Source: Trachelipus rathkii (taxonomy: Eukaryota > Arthropoda > Malacostraca > Isopoda > Trachelipodidae). Taken from it: 12,500 nt of DNA. The notes below the pieces were generated by a model. The model was not told the DNA's origin and did not search any database. It saw only the letters and a program-made list of their open reading frames with translations. Each line of letters begins with the position of its first letter. Position 1 is the first letter of the stretch. Position numbers and translations under genes: made by a program. Shown one piece after another: positions 1-9,550 of the stretch. The stretch spans positions 5,001 through 17,500 of the forward strand of contig JABUQX010002513.1 in assembly GCA_015478945.1 (NCBI GenBank), given 5' to 3'.

Positions 1-612
1 CACCACTATTAAAGGATGAACGGTGAAAGTCTACAACAGCTGCCATAGAACGACCGGAAAGAAAATCAGAAAGAAGGATAGATACCGTAAGAGGAAAGTT
101 TAGAAATCAAACCTTTGTGCCAGACTCTATCGAAGACTTACCATATGTCTAGCTCCATAGCAAGAGATTCACCAAAATACCGAAGAGCAGAGAACCAATA
201 ATTTATAATCAGATGGAAGAGAAAGATCATCAGTAGGGCGTTTCTTATGAAAGCAATACTGGCGATCAGAGATTAGATTAGTAGAATTAAGACACTTCCA
301 AATCTTCCTGTTGAGGATATATTCGAAAACTTTAGAAAGAAGGGAGGTTAAAGAGATAGGGTCTCCCCCCTTTTTCGGCACATGTTTAATGAACGCACGT
401 TTCCAGAAAGAAGGGAAAGTAAAGTGGAAAGACAGGGACGAACGAAACTTCTTAATGAAGTTTCCAAATTTCAGAAAATTGGAAAGGGAGTATCTAATTT
501 CAGGGTTAAGAAGTTTTGACAAGTCTTCTTGAAAAGTTGAAACCTTTCGCTTTCGAACTAAGAATATTCATAACCTGTTGAGCTGTACTTGTAGAGAGCA
601 GTGAAAATTATG
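1..612 (-). pseudogene. LINE reverse transcriptase fragment 1, cut by left window edge
   Basis: This is the fingers and early palm of a non-LTR retrotransposon reverse transcriptase, read leftwards. The first piece, near 604-525, contains STAQQVMNILSS. After a stop the frame reopens (522-169) with FPSFWKRAF, VPKKGG, PISLTSLLSKVFEYIL and ISDRQYCFHKKRPTDDL, the usual order before the palm. About eight residues normally found between PKKG and PISL are missing. Below 169 the homology continues through a stop as LDIW-stop-VFDRVWHKGLISKL (motif A region, about 150-90). It then changes frame to FLSGRSMAAVVD (about 70-35) and ends at the edge just before motif B. At least two stops and two frame changes make it non-functional. 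The family is known to copy its RNA at a nicked target. The resemblance is to Jockey/CR1-like elements of arthropods, judged by eye. The N-terminal boundary near 612 is approximate. Confidence 0.85.
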
Positions 613-1082
613 GCTCTAAAATATATGTGTGTAATACGAGAGTTGCCCCCTTTCAGAAGAGTAGTCTAAATGGTTTGTTGGAAATCGCAAAGCAAGGAAT
701 ATATTCTAATGCTATAAAGATATAATGTTAGTTGCATTATTTTGGATAGAGAGAAGTGAATCCATTCTATTTTGTGGAACTGTTTGAAAGACTCCTGCTA
801 GGGTGAGGTAAAAGGCAATCACTTTCTTATTTGATATCGAAAGGGTTCGAGGGTAAACTATGAGAGAAGCGTTATCAGACGATTTCATTATTCGTCAGAT
901 TAGAATTACGGGAAAGAAAGCTTTACATGGCTAGATTTGTTTTTCTTTCGTAAGGGGGGTACAAAACAACATAATTCATCTCTTATAAAAGTAGTTCGAC
1001 CCATAACAGTTTCCCAACTCAAAGTCACCAATCTGAGGCGAGACATTCTTCATAAATGCCCATGCATAATTTTTTATGCCCT
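613..1082. other. Unassigned sequence between LINE fragment and AT array
   Basis: I find no gene here. Minus-strand frames around 640-960 show short open pieces such as DNASLIVYPRTLSISNKK, which could be a very decayed upstream part of the same LINE. The similarity is too weak to call. Confidence 0.4.
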
Positions 1083-1125
1083 GCTATATATATATATATA
1101 TATATAATATAGGAGGTGACAACTG

Positions 1126-1159
<34 letters not shown>

Positions 1160-1576
1160 TATATATATATAATATATATATATATATATAATTATATATT
1201 ATATATATATATATATATACATAATATATTATATATATATTAATATATATATTTAATATATATATATTAATATATAATATATATATATAATATATATATA
1301 ATATATATTATATATAGTATAAAATATATTTAATATTATATATATTATATATATATATATAAGTGGTGGTGACAACTGTAAAAAAAAAAAAATATTTATA
1401 TATATATATATATTATATATATAAATGATTATACGCTATATATATATATATAATATATATATCTTTATAATATTATATATTACATAAATATAAATTTTAT
1501 ATTATATAGTATATAATAATATATATACATATATATATATATATATTTTATTATATATATCCATATATTTTTTATA

Positions 1577-1643
<67 letters not shown>

Positions 1644-1701
1644 ATATATATATATATATAAAAAAATATAGAATTGATATTATATATATATATATATATA
1701 T
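1083..1701. repeat. Composite (AT)n array with small non-AT islands
   Basis: About 620 bp is almost wholly alternating A and T, interrupted by a few short islands. GGTGACAACTGTA occurs twice (about 1115-1127 and 1368-1380). A related ATGATnATACGCTA island occurs near 1425-1438 and 1704-1716. Recurrence of the islands suggests growth by duplication of larger blocks, not only slippage of the dinucleotide. Confidence 0.9.
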
Positions 1702-2143
1702 GAATGATATACGCTAATAATTCAAAAGTAACGGTAATTTATCTTACAGAGTTTTAAAGTTGGCAGAGCCTCGTTAAAGAAATTAAGTATGAAAGAAACA
1801 TTGAAAATGTTTCCGTCTCAATCCTTTCCCCTAATTTCATTTGATGTCGGCTCTAAAATATATGCTTTCAATATTTTCACTTCTCATTTTGATTTATAGA
1901 ATTAGCTTTTAAGAACATCTTCATTCTTTAAAGGTATTGAAATTTTACAGGGAATAATTATTTTGAAAAATTAAATAAAATTTTAATTCAACAAAGATTA
2001 GTTAAAATAAAAGCTTCTTATTTTCAAACACGTCTGAAATAAATATTTTATGTTTCTTTTAAATTTTATTGTTCTCAAATAAATATCAGCAAAAAATTGG
2101 TTTGAACCTAATGATAATAAGAAATAATTTTCATTCGCAACAG
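1702..2143. other. AT-rich unassigned sequence
   Basis: No gene, RNA or repeat recognised. The segment includes A/T homopolymer runs and no long open frame with sensible composition. Confidence 0.5.
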
Positions 2144-2145
2144 CT

Positions 2146-2194
<49 letters not shown>

Positions 2195-2199
2195 GTTGT
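2144..2199. repeat. Hexanucleotide (TTGCTG)n microsatellite
   Basis: About nine tandem copies of TTGCTG, with one T-for-G change near the right end. On the minus strand it reads CAA CAG repeats, and on the plus strand an Ala-Val repeat. Neither frame continues into recognisable protein. Confidence 0.93.
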
Positions 2200-2754
2200 T
2201 AGAAAACGAGCGGGCAATTTTTCTAATCAGCGTCCAAAGATAATAGCATCGTAGAACAACTTTTCCAAAAGCTCTAAAAGAACTTGGAACATTTTATCAC
2301 AGAAGAAAGGTATGGGCCCAACTGCTGAAGTAATATGAACTCCGCTGAGAGGCCCAAAGGTGCAAGAAAGACTCACCAATAAACTTGCAGCAAATACACA
2401 GACACTGTTATGACGAAATTGACAATAATGTCGCATCAGTTAATCCATAAAAAAAAAGTCTTTTATTATATGCAGTCGATGATGAATGGTATCTATATAA
2501 GCGCATTGGCGATATGTATCGATCGATAAATTTATATCTAATACTGGCATCGCTTAAACAGTCACTGTAGGTATCGATAACGTTCTTTGCAATTTTCTTG
2601 TAAATGTCTCGAAAAATTCAATAATCTATACATTTTTCAAAATAATTCATTAATACCATAAATTAAAAAAATAAAGCGACTCAATACTGACCACTTTAAT
2701 ATTGTCAGTCTATCTGCCATGAAACTACAACAGCAATGTGACTTCCGTATCTAA
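2200..2754. other. Unassigned AT-rich sequence with a weak open frame
   Basis: No confident gene. A minus-strand open frame of 69 codons (2436-2227) starts MRHYCQFRHNS and has a hydrophobic middle and balanced codons. I do not recognise it, and there is no supporting context. TATCGATA (2572-2579) and TATCGATCGATA (2517-2528) are present and match the arthropod DRE core, but no gene start is visible nearby. Confidence 0.4.
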
Positions 2755-4250
2755 TCCAAGATTCAACCGTTGTGATATAATGTTACCAAGATATTATTTT
2801 TGTTTATGTAAGACCAAGGATGTTTATGTTATTAACAGTAGAAAGATAATAATTGAAAGAAATTGAAAAATTGGAAGATGTCTTTAAGATGAAGATTTGT
2901 AGAAGTTGAGTTTTAAAAAGAGATGAATTTCACAAGGTTGGGACGACCTCGCTGGGAAATTCCAACCTCATTAGTAAGAAAAGAATCAAAACGGCTAAGA
3001 CAATGGGTCAATCTAGATGCAAAAGAGGGGGCAGATTTAAAATGAGTAAAAGAATAGAGAGTCGATTCATCGACATATGAATGGAAAGAGTTAGAGGAAC
3101 AGCTAAGAATATCGATATGAAAAGGAATAGAGTAGAAAATAAGAGACAGAACCTTGAGGAAAACAACTATTGGAAAGGAAGGAACGATTTGAAAGCTAGT
3201 TAAAAGTAAGCAATGAGAAGAGAGTAAACCAAAAGGAAAGGAACTTGGTGAACAGCTACTCATCCCTTGGATATGTCAAGCACCATACCAGACAAGACTC
3301 TCCATAGTTCCCAAGGGCAGAAGACCATAAATCTGTGATATAATATAGTGTATAACCAGTAGACCTCGAGCGGCGAAACCCATTCTAATGTTCGGGAGGA
3401 AGGTAATAGGATACCAAATGATCCAAGAAATGAGTTGAGGACGGTTTCAGATTTCTTAGCCGCGATACAAGTGAGAGCTATTGGACTATAGTTAAAAAGA
3501 TTGGAGTTTCTTTCTTATTTTTTTGGAATGGGCTGAACATATGAGCTTTTTTAACACTAAGGTAAAGTCCTAGTGATGTGGCACAGAGAATATAAGTAAG
3601 CTAGGACTGCGCCAGCTCAGGAGAACACTCCCTCAAAACTCGGGGAGGAGTGCCATTCGGGCTGCTTGCATTTCTAACATTCATAGATTTTTGTGAATAG
3701 AAGAATAAAAGAGATTATCGCAATTTCGCTTAGTGAACGTCCTCTTTGGTTTTAGAATATAATATTTCTGCAACGATTCCAAGCTGAATGAAAATAGAGA
3801 ATGATAGGACTTAGGAGAACGAGAAATTTTTCACGGCCGATTCACCCACTAGTTTGAATGGCGTCAGAACAATTACGATCGAACCATGGATTTTGAGGAG
3901 AGAAAATTAAGACTAAGAAAGAATGAAATTACTCATCTCATCAGCGATCAGCGATCACACCCCCTTCTCCCCCAAACCTTAATAGTGGAAGCTGCAGCGT
4001 CTCAGAGGTTGAGAGTCAAAGCAATCACTCCAGGAATAGTTAGCGAAGAAGTCCTCCAATCAGCCAGATTAAAGTAGCAGAGTTACGCGTAGGGCTGGGT
4101 GGACTGTTGAAGGAAAGCATTAAAATTAAGTTATAAGGCAGTGGTTATATTTATCAATTGGAGCAAAGATATCGTATTGATGAGATGAACTAGCAGTGTC
4201 TCAGAATTGGTTGGAACAATTAGAAATATATGTAAGTTCGTTCATCAGTT
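2755..4250 (-). pseudogene. Degenerate LINE ORF2 (endonuclease end to RT thumb)
   Basis: A second non-LTR retrotransposon relic is read from right to left in several frames. In order: a weak endonuclease tail (about 4250-4060); EDFFANYSWSD (4056-4020); linker PWFDRNCSDAI (about 3889-3855); KRTFTKRNCDNLF (about 3750-3713); PPRVLRECSPELAQ (about 3655-3608); YSPIALTCIAAKK (about 3490); NGFRRSRSTG (about 3370-3345). RT motif A survives as VLDISKG (about 3280-3263), but the following FDRVW is lost. Motif B is FPQGSV (3162-3145). Motif C is SYVDESTL (3080-3057), where the usual YADD has become YVDE, so the second catalytic Asp is now Glu. The tail continues as FKTQLLQIFIL and NINILGLT (about 2833-2810), ending near 2764. 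Frameshifts, stops and the deletion after motif A show it is dead. The wording differs from the fragment at 1-612, so it is another family or subfamily. Confidence 0.88.
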
Positions 4251-4544
4251 TCTCTAGATCGTTGAGAACTTTGATTAATTCGATATCCTCTCCTCCTTGG
4301 TAGGGTGTGAGAAGACCCTAACTACTCATTGCTGTGTACATCGAAATCCCTTAAATAGAGTATATCATTATGATCATGATTAATTTGTAAATAATATATT
4401 TTACACCTATCATTCTAGTAGCTTAAGATATTAGTTATCTTTGGCTAAGCTCTTGACACTTTCACTATCCGATATCCGCATCCGCGGATTATGAAAATAC
4501 ATATCCCCACCCGAATCCGCAAATACTGAAAATCGATAATCTGG
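4251..4544. other. Unassigned sequence with ATCCGC-rich patch
   Basis: No gene seen. Near 4470-4540 short pieces resembling ATCCGC recur (CCGATATCCGCATCCGCGG, then ATCCCCACCCGAATCCGC), directly before the AT array. This may be a decayed repeat or an element end, but no partner end is visible. Confidence 0.35.
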
Positions 4545-4626
4545 TCCATATATATAATATATAAGAGAGATATATATTATATTAATTATATATATATATA
4601 TATATAATATATATATATATATAATA

Positions 4627-4678
<52 letters not shown>
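4545..4678. repeat. (AT)n microsatellite
   Basis: Almost pure alternating AT with a few TAAT interruptions and one AGAGAGA island at the left end. Confidence 0.93.
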
Positions 4679-4680
<2 letters not shown>

Positions 4681-4722
4681 TCGATGATGTTTTTTTTTTC
4701 GTTGGTTTATATGTATCCATTC

Positions 4723-4766
4723 GAGAGAGAGATAGAGCTAGAGAGAGAGAGAGAGAGAGAGAGAGA
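4723..4766. repeat. (GA)n microsatellite
   Basis: GA dinucleotide run of about 22 units, interrupted by GATAGAGCTA near the left end. Confidence 0.93.
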
Positions 4767-4935
4767 CATTATCATCTCTTTTTAAAACATTACACTAAAT
4801 CATTTTTTATTTACAAATATTTATGGAAATGGACTCCCGATTTGTAAATACAACTAAAATTGTTTAAGAAAGTATTTGAATATTTTTCTTTTGAATTTCT
4901 GAAAAATTCAAAAGACGATTTTTATTTACATTTTG

Positions 4936-4969
<34 letters not shown>
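4936..4969. repeat. Poly-A run (34 A)
   Basis: Uninterrupted run of A. It could be a retroposon tail, but the 170 bp before it show no SINE or LINE end that I recognise, so simple slippage is as likely. Confidence 0.9.
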
Positions 4970-4970
<1 letters not shown>

Positions 4971-5123
4971 AAACTCGAAGTAAAATTTAAAATTTGAATG
5001 TTATACTTGAAATTCATTACGTTTGAATATTTTGAAGAAAAAAAAAGTTAATGTTATAGCGCATATCTGAACATACCTTTTGCATTATAATAGGACGAAA
5101 TTTCTAATTTTAATATTCATTTT

Positions 5124-5537
<414 letters not shown>

Positions 5538-5539
5538 TT

Positions 5540-6040
5540 TTTGCTTTATCATTTATCTCCTTAATCTTTATTTTAGTTAAAATTTATTTTCCTATTATTA
5601 CTTAAAAGACAGGACTCTCTTCGCTTCCAATCTTCCACCACTTTCTCGCATCTGGCAAATTCACCAATGTTACGTTGTTCTCCCCTCAACCAATCTCCAT
5701 CTTTCCCCTTCTTTTCCTTATCGAGGTCCGGCACCAGGATGAGGAACCTCCAGTTTGAGGGTGTATGAGATCTTTTCAGGTGTTAGCTAAGCCCTATATA
5801 CCTAATCAATTAACAACTATCCAACTTCGCTTAACTACTACTAAGGTCACTAACGAAAAATAATCGAAAGAATTTAGTTAGTCTTTCAATATCTTTTGCA
5901 CTATGTTTGATTTTTTTCATATGATTTTTTTTTTTGATTTTTTTGCTGTAATGCATACTCGAACGCACGTAAATCGTGACCATTAAAGTTATAGTGTTGA
6001 TTTTTAACAATTTAGCCTTTTTGTCTGCCTTTAGCTTTAT
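5540..6040. other. Unassigned sequence left of the inverted repeat
   Basis: No confident gene. A minus-strand frame without a Met start stays open from about 5787 to 5570 and includes GEFARCEKVVEDWKRRESC, in sequence richer in GC than its surroundings. I cannot name it; it may be a remnant of a mobile-element protein or chance. From about 5900 T-rich runs increase, merging into the CCTTTTT-rich outer part of the left arm. Confidence 0.35.
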
Positions 6041-6047
6041 TATCCTA

Positions 6048-6195
6048 CCTGAAGGCCTTTTTTGAGCCCCATTTTTTACCTTTTTTGACCTTTTTTGGCC
6101 TTTACCTTTTTGGGCTTGACCTTTTTTGAGCCCAAATTTTTTACCTGACCTTGACCTTTTTGGGCCTTTACCTTTTTTTCGACCAACCCTTCCGT
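6048..6195. repeat. CCTTTTT/GGCCTTT low-complexity tandem tract, left arm
   Basis: Irregular repeats of ACCTTTTTTGGCCTTT and ACCTTTTTGGGC type. The counterpart is at about 12416-12500 (AAAGGTAAAGGCCC). Lys-rich minus-strand frames here come from this repeat. Confidence 0.85.
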
Positions 6196-6231
6196 CTTCC
6201 ATGGGTCATTTTGGCCCACGGTATTTTTTGG

Positions 6232-6310
6232 CGCCCCTAATTTTTTTGAGAACCCTAATTTTTTGAGAACCCTAATTTTTTGAGAACCCAATTTTTTTCA
6301 ACCCTAATTT
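6232..6310. repeat. 17-bp tandem array, left-arm variant
   Basis: Four to five copies of AACCCTAATTTTTTGAG. All complete copies carry the GAG spacer. Confidence 0.9.
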
Positions 6311-6312
6311 TA

Positions 6313-6364
6313 GCACCCTTTCGAAGAAAGGGTGCGCCAAACGGTTGCGTCAGCCACCGTTGTA
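6313..6364. repeat. Twin hairpins, left arm
   Basis: The first hairpin is perfect: GCACCCTTTC (6313-6322), loop GAA, GAAAGGGTGC (6326-6335). A second follows at about 6340-6361, AACGGT paired with ACCGTT, with one mismatch relative to the right-arm version. The pair is conserved in both arms. Confidence 0.85.
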
Positions 6365-6932
6365 CGTACCCCCCCCTATTTTACGCCCCCCTATTTTTTT
6401 CGACCGTGGGCCATTTTTGCCCACGGTAATTTTTGATCTTCCTTTAGGGGCTTAGCCCTATTTTTTGATGTCTTAACCTTGTTTAACCATGATATTTCGA
6501 CCAATGGGTAATTTTGGCCACGGTATTTTGGCTACCCTTTGGTCTTCCATGGGTCATTTTTGGCCCACGCCAATTTTCGACCAACCCTTTGGTCTTCCAT
6601 GGGTCAATTTTGCCCCACGGTAATTTTTTGTCCTTCCTTTAGGGCTTTAGCCCTATTTTTTTTGATTGTCCTTTACCTTGTTTGACCATGATATTTTCGC
6701 CCTTGACCTTTTGTATTCTACGTGGGGTAATTGACCACGGTTAAATTTTGGGCTTCCTTTAAGGGCTTAGCCTATTTTTTGACGTCTTTACCTTGTTTGA
6801 CCATGATATTCGGCCTTAACCTAGCCATATACCATGGGTCAATTTGGGCCCACCTAAACTTGATGGCTTTTGATGGTTCCCAATCACCGTAAGAAGTACC
6901 TAGATGCTCTATTAGTGTTCTATGAAGTATTA

Positions 6933-7052
6933 GATGAGTGCCAGGTGAGTGCAAGTGATTGCCAAGTGAGTGCCAATGAGTGCAAGTGAGTGCCACAATT
7001 AGTGCCAAGTGAGTGCCACATAGTGCCAAGTGAGTGCACATAGTGCCAACTG
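6933..7052. repeat. GAGTGCCAAGT minisatellite, left arm
   Basis: Irregular tandem copies of AGTGCCAAGTG/AGTGCCACAT of 10-12 bp. Confidence 0.85.
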
Positions 7053-7200
7053 AGTGCCCACTTTTTTCAAGCCTTTTCTAGCCTCCCCCTGAGCCACCGA
7101 ATAGCCTAATATGGGTGTCTACCCCTAGGTTATAAGGTAATGAGGAATCGATTGGTGTTTATATTACAAGTTGCTAGGATGCTTCCTACTATGAGTAAGT
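7053..7200. repeat. Non-repetitive conserved block, left arm
   Basis: About 145 bp with no internal tandem repeat, matching 11391-11520 in reverse complement almost base for base. It includes the 35-base perfect match at 7162-7196. No open frame of note. Confidence 0.8.
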
Positions 7201-7321
7201 CTTTTTTCTATCACTTATACACTTATACACTACGACACTTATACACAAATTCACTATGACCGCTTTATAGCACACTATGACACTTACATTAAACCATAAG
7301 CACTTACACTCACACTCGATA
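7201..7321. repeat. CACTTATACACT tract, left arm
   Basis: Repeated CACTTATACAC and CACTATGACACTT pieces, with the inverted counterpart at about 11265-11390. The same motif family, in direct orientation to the right arm, occurs in the loop near 9390-9450. Confidence 0.75.
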
Positions 7322-7462
7322 TTTTGATGGCTCAACTTGATGGCTCAAATTTGATGCCTCAACTTTGATGCCTCAGCATTAATGCTTCAGCATTGATGCC
7401 TCAACTTTGAAAGTTCATCTTTGATGACTCATCTGTGATGAAATCATCTTTGATGGGCTCAT
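7322..7462. repeat. 14-bp TTTGATGCCTCAAC array, left arm
   Basis: About nine degenerate copies of a 14-bp unit (TTTGATGCCTCAAC, TTGATGGCTCAA, CAGCATTGATGCCT). Confidence 0.88.
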
Positions 7463-7514
7463 CTCATACCCACATCGTAGAAACAGAGTTATATATGTCT
7501 TCCCTAGTTCATTA

Positions 7515-7660
7515 AGCTGACACCAGGGCGCCAGCGTGCGCCCCTCCCCCAAAGGATGACTGCCCCGCAACCCGCAGGTGCGACCCGCCGCGTTCCCCGC
7601 CCGCAGCGAGCGCCCGCAGGCGCAATTTTTCCGCGTACCGCCCGCCGCGGGTTTTCTTTT
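7515..7660. repeat. GC- and CpG-rich block, inner end of left arm
   Basis: A strongly GC-rich stretch in AT-rich surroundings, with about two copies of a roughly 40-bp unit containing GCGCCTGCGGGCGC-type hairpins. Open frames rich in Arg, Gly and Ala are by-products of composition. Confidence 0.85.
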
Positions 7661-7672
7661 ATATAAGAATGA

Positions 7673-8100
7673 AACCCTACTCTTCCTGGGATCTTGATTT
7701 TCCACTGGATAATGTCTTGTATTGGGGTATACAATCTGTTAAGACGCAACATATTGCCCACTTAGTGAAAATAGAACACTTTTATTACAAACCAGAGAAC
7801 TTGTGCAACCGCTTTAAGAGACAAACGAGTATGAATTTTAAAATGAGCTTTGGATTCTAAAACACGCATCCTCCAATATAATTTTTATCCAATCACAGAT
7901 AAGGTTTCAGGATATGAAAAACTATGTTTTCATACCTAAAAGCGATAAAATAATTCTCGACCAATCAACTTACGAGGTAATATAGAGATAAGGATTACTC
8001 CGTCACTCACAAGAAAGGTAAACAATTCCTCTTACCTGCTTAAAGGATCTTACCGTTCCAGCATCAACATTTCAAATACTATTTTTTTTTTTTAAATAAA
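7673..8100. other. Loop: unique AT-rich segment
   Basis: About 430 bp without tandem repeats. A plus-strand 63-codon frame (7669-7860) is unrecognised and begins inside the arm end, so I do not call it a gene. Two CCAAT pieces (ATCCAATCA near 7888, CCAATCAAC near 7961) and a small hairpin (ATGAAAA 7914-7920 with TTTTCAT 7927-7933) are present; function is unknown. Confidence 0.5.
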
Positions 8101-8191
8101 AATATATAACAAAAAAAAAAAAATGGGGGAAAAAATTTGATCCAAAAATTCTCGATTCTTTTCTATACTGGAATTACCTTTTGACCTAGTT

Positions 8192-8413
8192 TAGGCTTAA
8201 ATCAGCCTGGGATACAAAAAGGTTTATCCAAAAAGGATAATCCTAAATTTAGGCCTACACGTAGTTATTGCACCACATTTTACAGAAAAAGGTCAGTTGA
8301 AATATATTTTGGCCGGGAATTAGGCCTAAATCGCCCCGGGTACAAAAAGATTATCCTAAATTTAGACCTAAGGTAGTTATTCAACACATTTTACAGAGAG
8401 AGATCAGGTCAGT
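8192..8413. repeat. Direct duplication, about 100 bp units
   Basis: Unit 1 (8192-8297) and unit 2 (8321-8413) share TACAAAAAG, ATCCTAAATTTAG, GTAGTTATT and ACATTTTACAGA in the same order. Unit 1 carries a perfect 12-bp palindrome, CCTAAATTTAGG (8242-8253), lost in unit 2 by one change. Confidence 0.82.
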
Positions 8414-9030
8414 TTCGTATCTGTAAGGAGTGCGGGTTGGTTGTGTTCTCGTGATGGATTGTCAATGTACATAGATTAATAATAATAAATAATAATAAAG
8501 AAATGGATTATTTAAAAAAACTTTGAAATATTTTTAGTTATACATCGAGCGAATAATATAAATGTAACTGAATAATTGTTATTTTTAATAAGAACTTAGA
8601 AGATTTTAATAAAATACATGATATGTTAGCAGAGAAGAAAATTATTTTGTTATTTTTTACTTATTACATTGGGTAAAGATGATGTAAAGCTGTAAGTCAA
8701 TAGAACAAAACATGGCGTAGCTTGGTGTAAGAGGGCTGCTAGGGGCTTGCCTTCTGATTTACTGATTTATTGCTTTAAGGTACGTAAAATATATGTTTTT
8801 AATAAAATTTCATAAAATTTTAGTAAAAGTTATTTTAAAACTTGATAGTTATAAAATTTATAAACAAAAAGTATTAACAGTTAATAATAAATTCTTTGTT
8901 CAAAGATAATGATTGATTTATTATAGAAGTTTTAAGAAACTTTGAAATAATTTTAGTTATATTTGAATGATTAATATAAATGTATGTGTTTAATTAAAAC
9001 ATAAAATGTTTTAATAAATTATACGTTATA
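8414..9030. other. Loop: AT-rich segment with one divergent loop-repeat copy
   Basis: No gene seen. At 8750-8830 the sequence TTTATTGCTTTAAGGTACGT, followed by TTTTTAATAAAATTTC, resembles the right end of the hairpin-bearing repeats at 10511-10570. It is probably a diverged copy lacking the minisatellite. Confidence 0.5.
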
Positions 9031-9451
9031 TGTGTAAGTGAGTGTGTGTAAGTAAATCTGTGTGTGAGTGTAAGTAAATCTGCGTGAGTGTAAGTAAATC
9101 TGTGTGTGAGTGTAAGTAAATCTGCGTGAGTGTAAGTAAATCTGTGTGTGAGTGTAAGTAAATCTGTGTGAGTGTAAAGTAATTCTGCGTGTGTAAAGTA
9201 AAATCTGTGTGTGAGTGAAGTGAAATCTATATGTGAGTGTAAGTAAATCTGTGTGTGAGTGTAAGTAAATCTGTGTGAGTGTAAGTAAATCAGCGTGTGT
9301 AACTAAATCTGTGTGTGAGTGTAAGTGTAAATGTAAGTGTGTAACTAAATCTGTGTGTGAGTGTAAGTGTAAATGTAAGTGTCTATGGGTAAATGTAAGT
9401 GTCATAGTGAATGTGTGTATAAGTGTCATAGTGAATGTGTGTATAAGTGTA

Positions 9452-9453
<2 letters not shown>
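9031..9453. repeat. 20-22 bp GTAAGTAAATCTGTGTG minisatellite
   Basis: About a dozen copies of a unit reading GTAAGTAAATCTGTGTGTG plus AGT, alternating with a shorter CTGCGTGAGT form. Units turn into AAGTGTCATAGTGAATGTG pieces from about 9380. The His/Thr/Leu-rich minus-strand frame is translation of this array. Confidence 0.92.

Positions 9454-9540
<87 letters not shown>
9454..9540. repeat. (GT)n microsatellite
   Basis: About 43 uninterrupted GT units directly following the minisatellite, which suggests expansion from its GT-rich unit. Confidence 0.96.
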
Positions 9541-9546
<6 letters not shown>

Positions 9547-9550
9547 CTAA

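Larger units (their letters stand above)
6199..6853. repeat. Compound repeats with seven CCRTGGG hairpins, left arm
   Basis: Seven short inverted motifs of the form CCRTGGGYCA, short A/T spacer, TGRCCCAYGG lie at 6199-6221, 6404-6426, 6501-6523, 6547-6570, 6597-6620, 6721-6740 and 6832-6853. Between them a unit of about 65 bp recurs three times (about 6433-6497, 6628-6695, 6746-6812). That unit contains the near-palindrome AGGGGCTTAGCCCT and a shared TTTACCTTGTTTGACCATGA tail. Confidence 0.85.
6113..7672 (+). repeat. Left arm of the large inverted repeat
   Basis: Arm landmarks from outside to inside: CCTTTTT/GGCCTTT tract, 17-bp array, twin hairpins, compound hairpin repeats, GAGTGCC array, non-repetitive block, CACTTATAC tract, 14-bp array, GC-rich block. 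Each has an inverted counterpart in 10873-12500. The inner end is marked by TATAAGAATGAA, matching TTCATTCCATCTTATA on the other side. CCTTTTT-rich sequence continues outward to about 6048, where its partner would lie beyond the window. Confidence 0.9.

Noticed and set aside
311..532. Plus-strand open frame of 73 codons
   Set aside because: Antisense shadow of the reverse transcriptase fragment.
2010..2205. Minus-strand poly-Gln frame with mixed CAA/CAG codons
   Set aside because: The frame is closed by a stop directly before the Gln run, has no Met and runs into AT-rich sequence without protein character.
3886..4077. Plus-strand open frame of 63 codons
   Set aside because: It lies opposite the recognisable LINE homology on the minus strand and has no domain of its own.
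5831..6291. Lys/Gly-rich minus-strand open frames resembling a basic protein
   Set aside because: They arise from the CCTTTTT/GGCCTTT tract and the 17-bp array; the mirrored right-arm copy does not keep the same frames.
6232..6310. Possible interstitial telomere repeat (CCCTAA / TTAGGG)
   Set aside because: CCCTAA occurs once per 17-bp unit, separated by T runs and a GAG or GGC spacer. Arthropod telomeres are typically tandem TTAGG, which is not what is seen.
6772..7041. His/Leu/Thr-rich minus-strand open frame
   Set aside because: Translation of the GAGTGCC minisatellite.
7415..7761. Arg/Gly/Ala-rich open frames in the left GC block
   Set aside because: They follow from GC-rich repeats; stop codons are rare there by composition. 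The same applies to 10853-11105 in the right arm.
9031..9453. CRISPR-like regular repeats
   Set aside because: Units are contiguous with no unique spacers, and the DNA is eukaryotic in character; it is a minisatellite.
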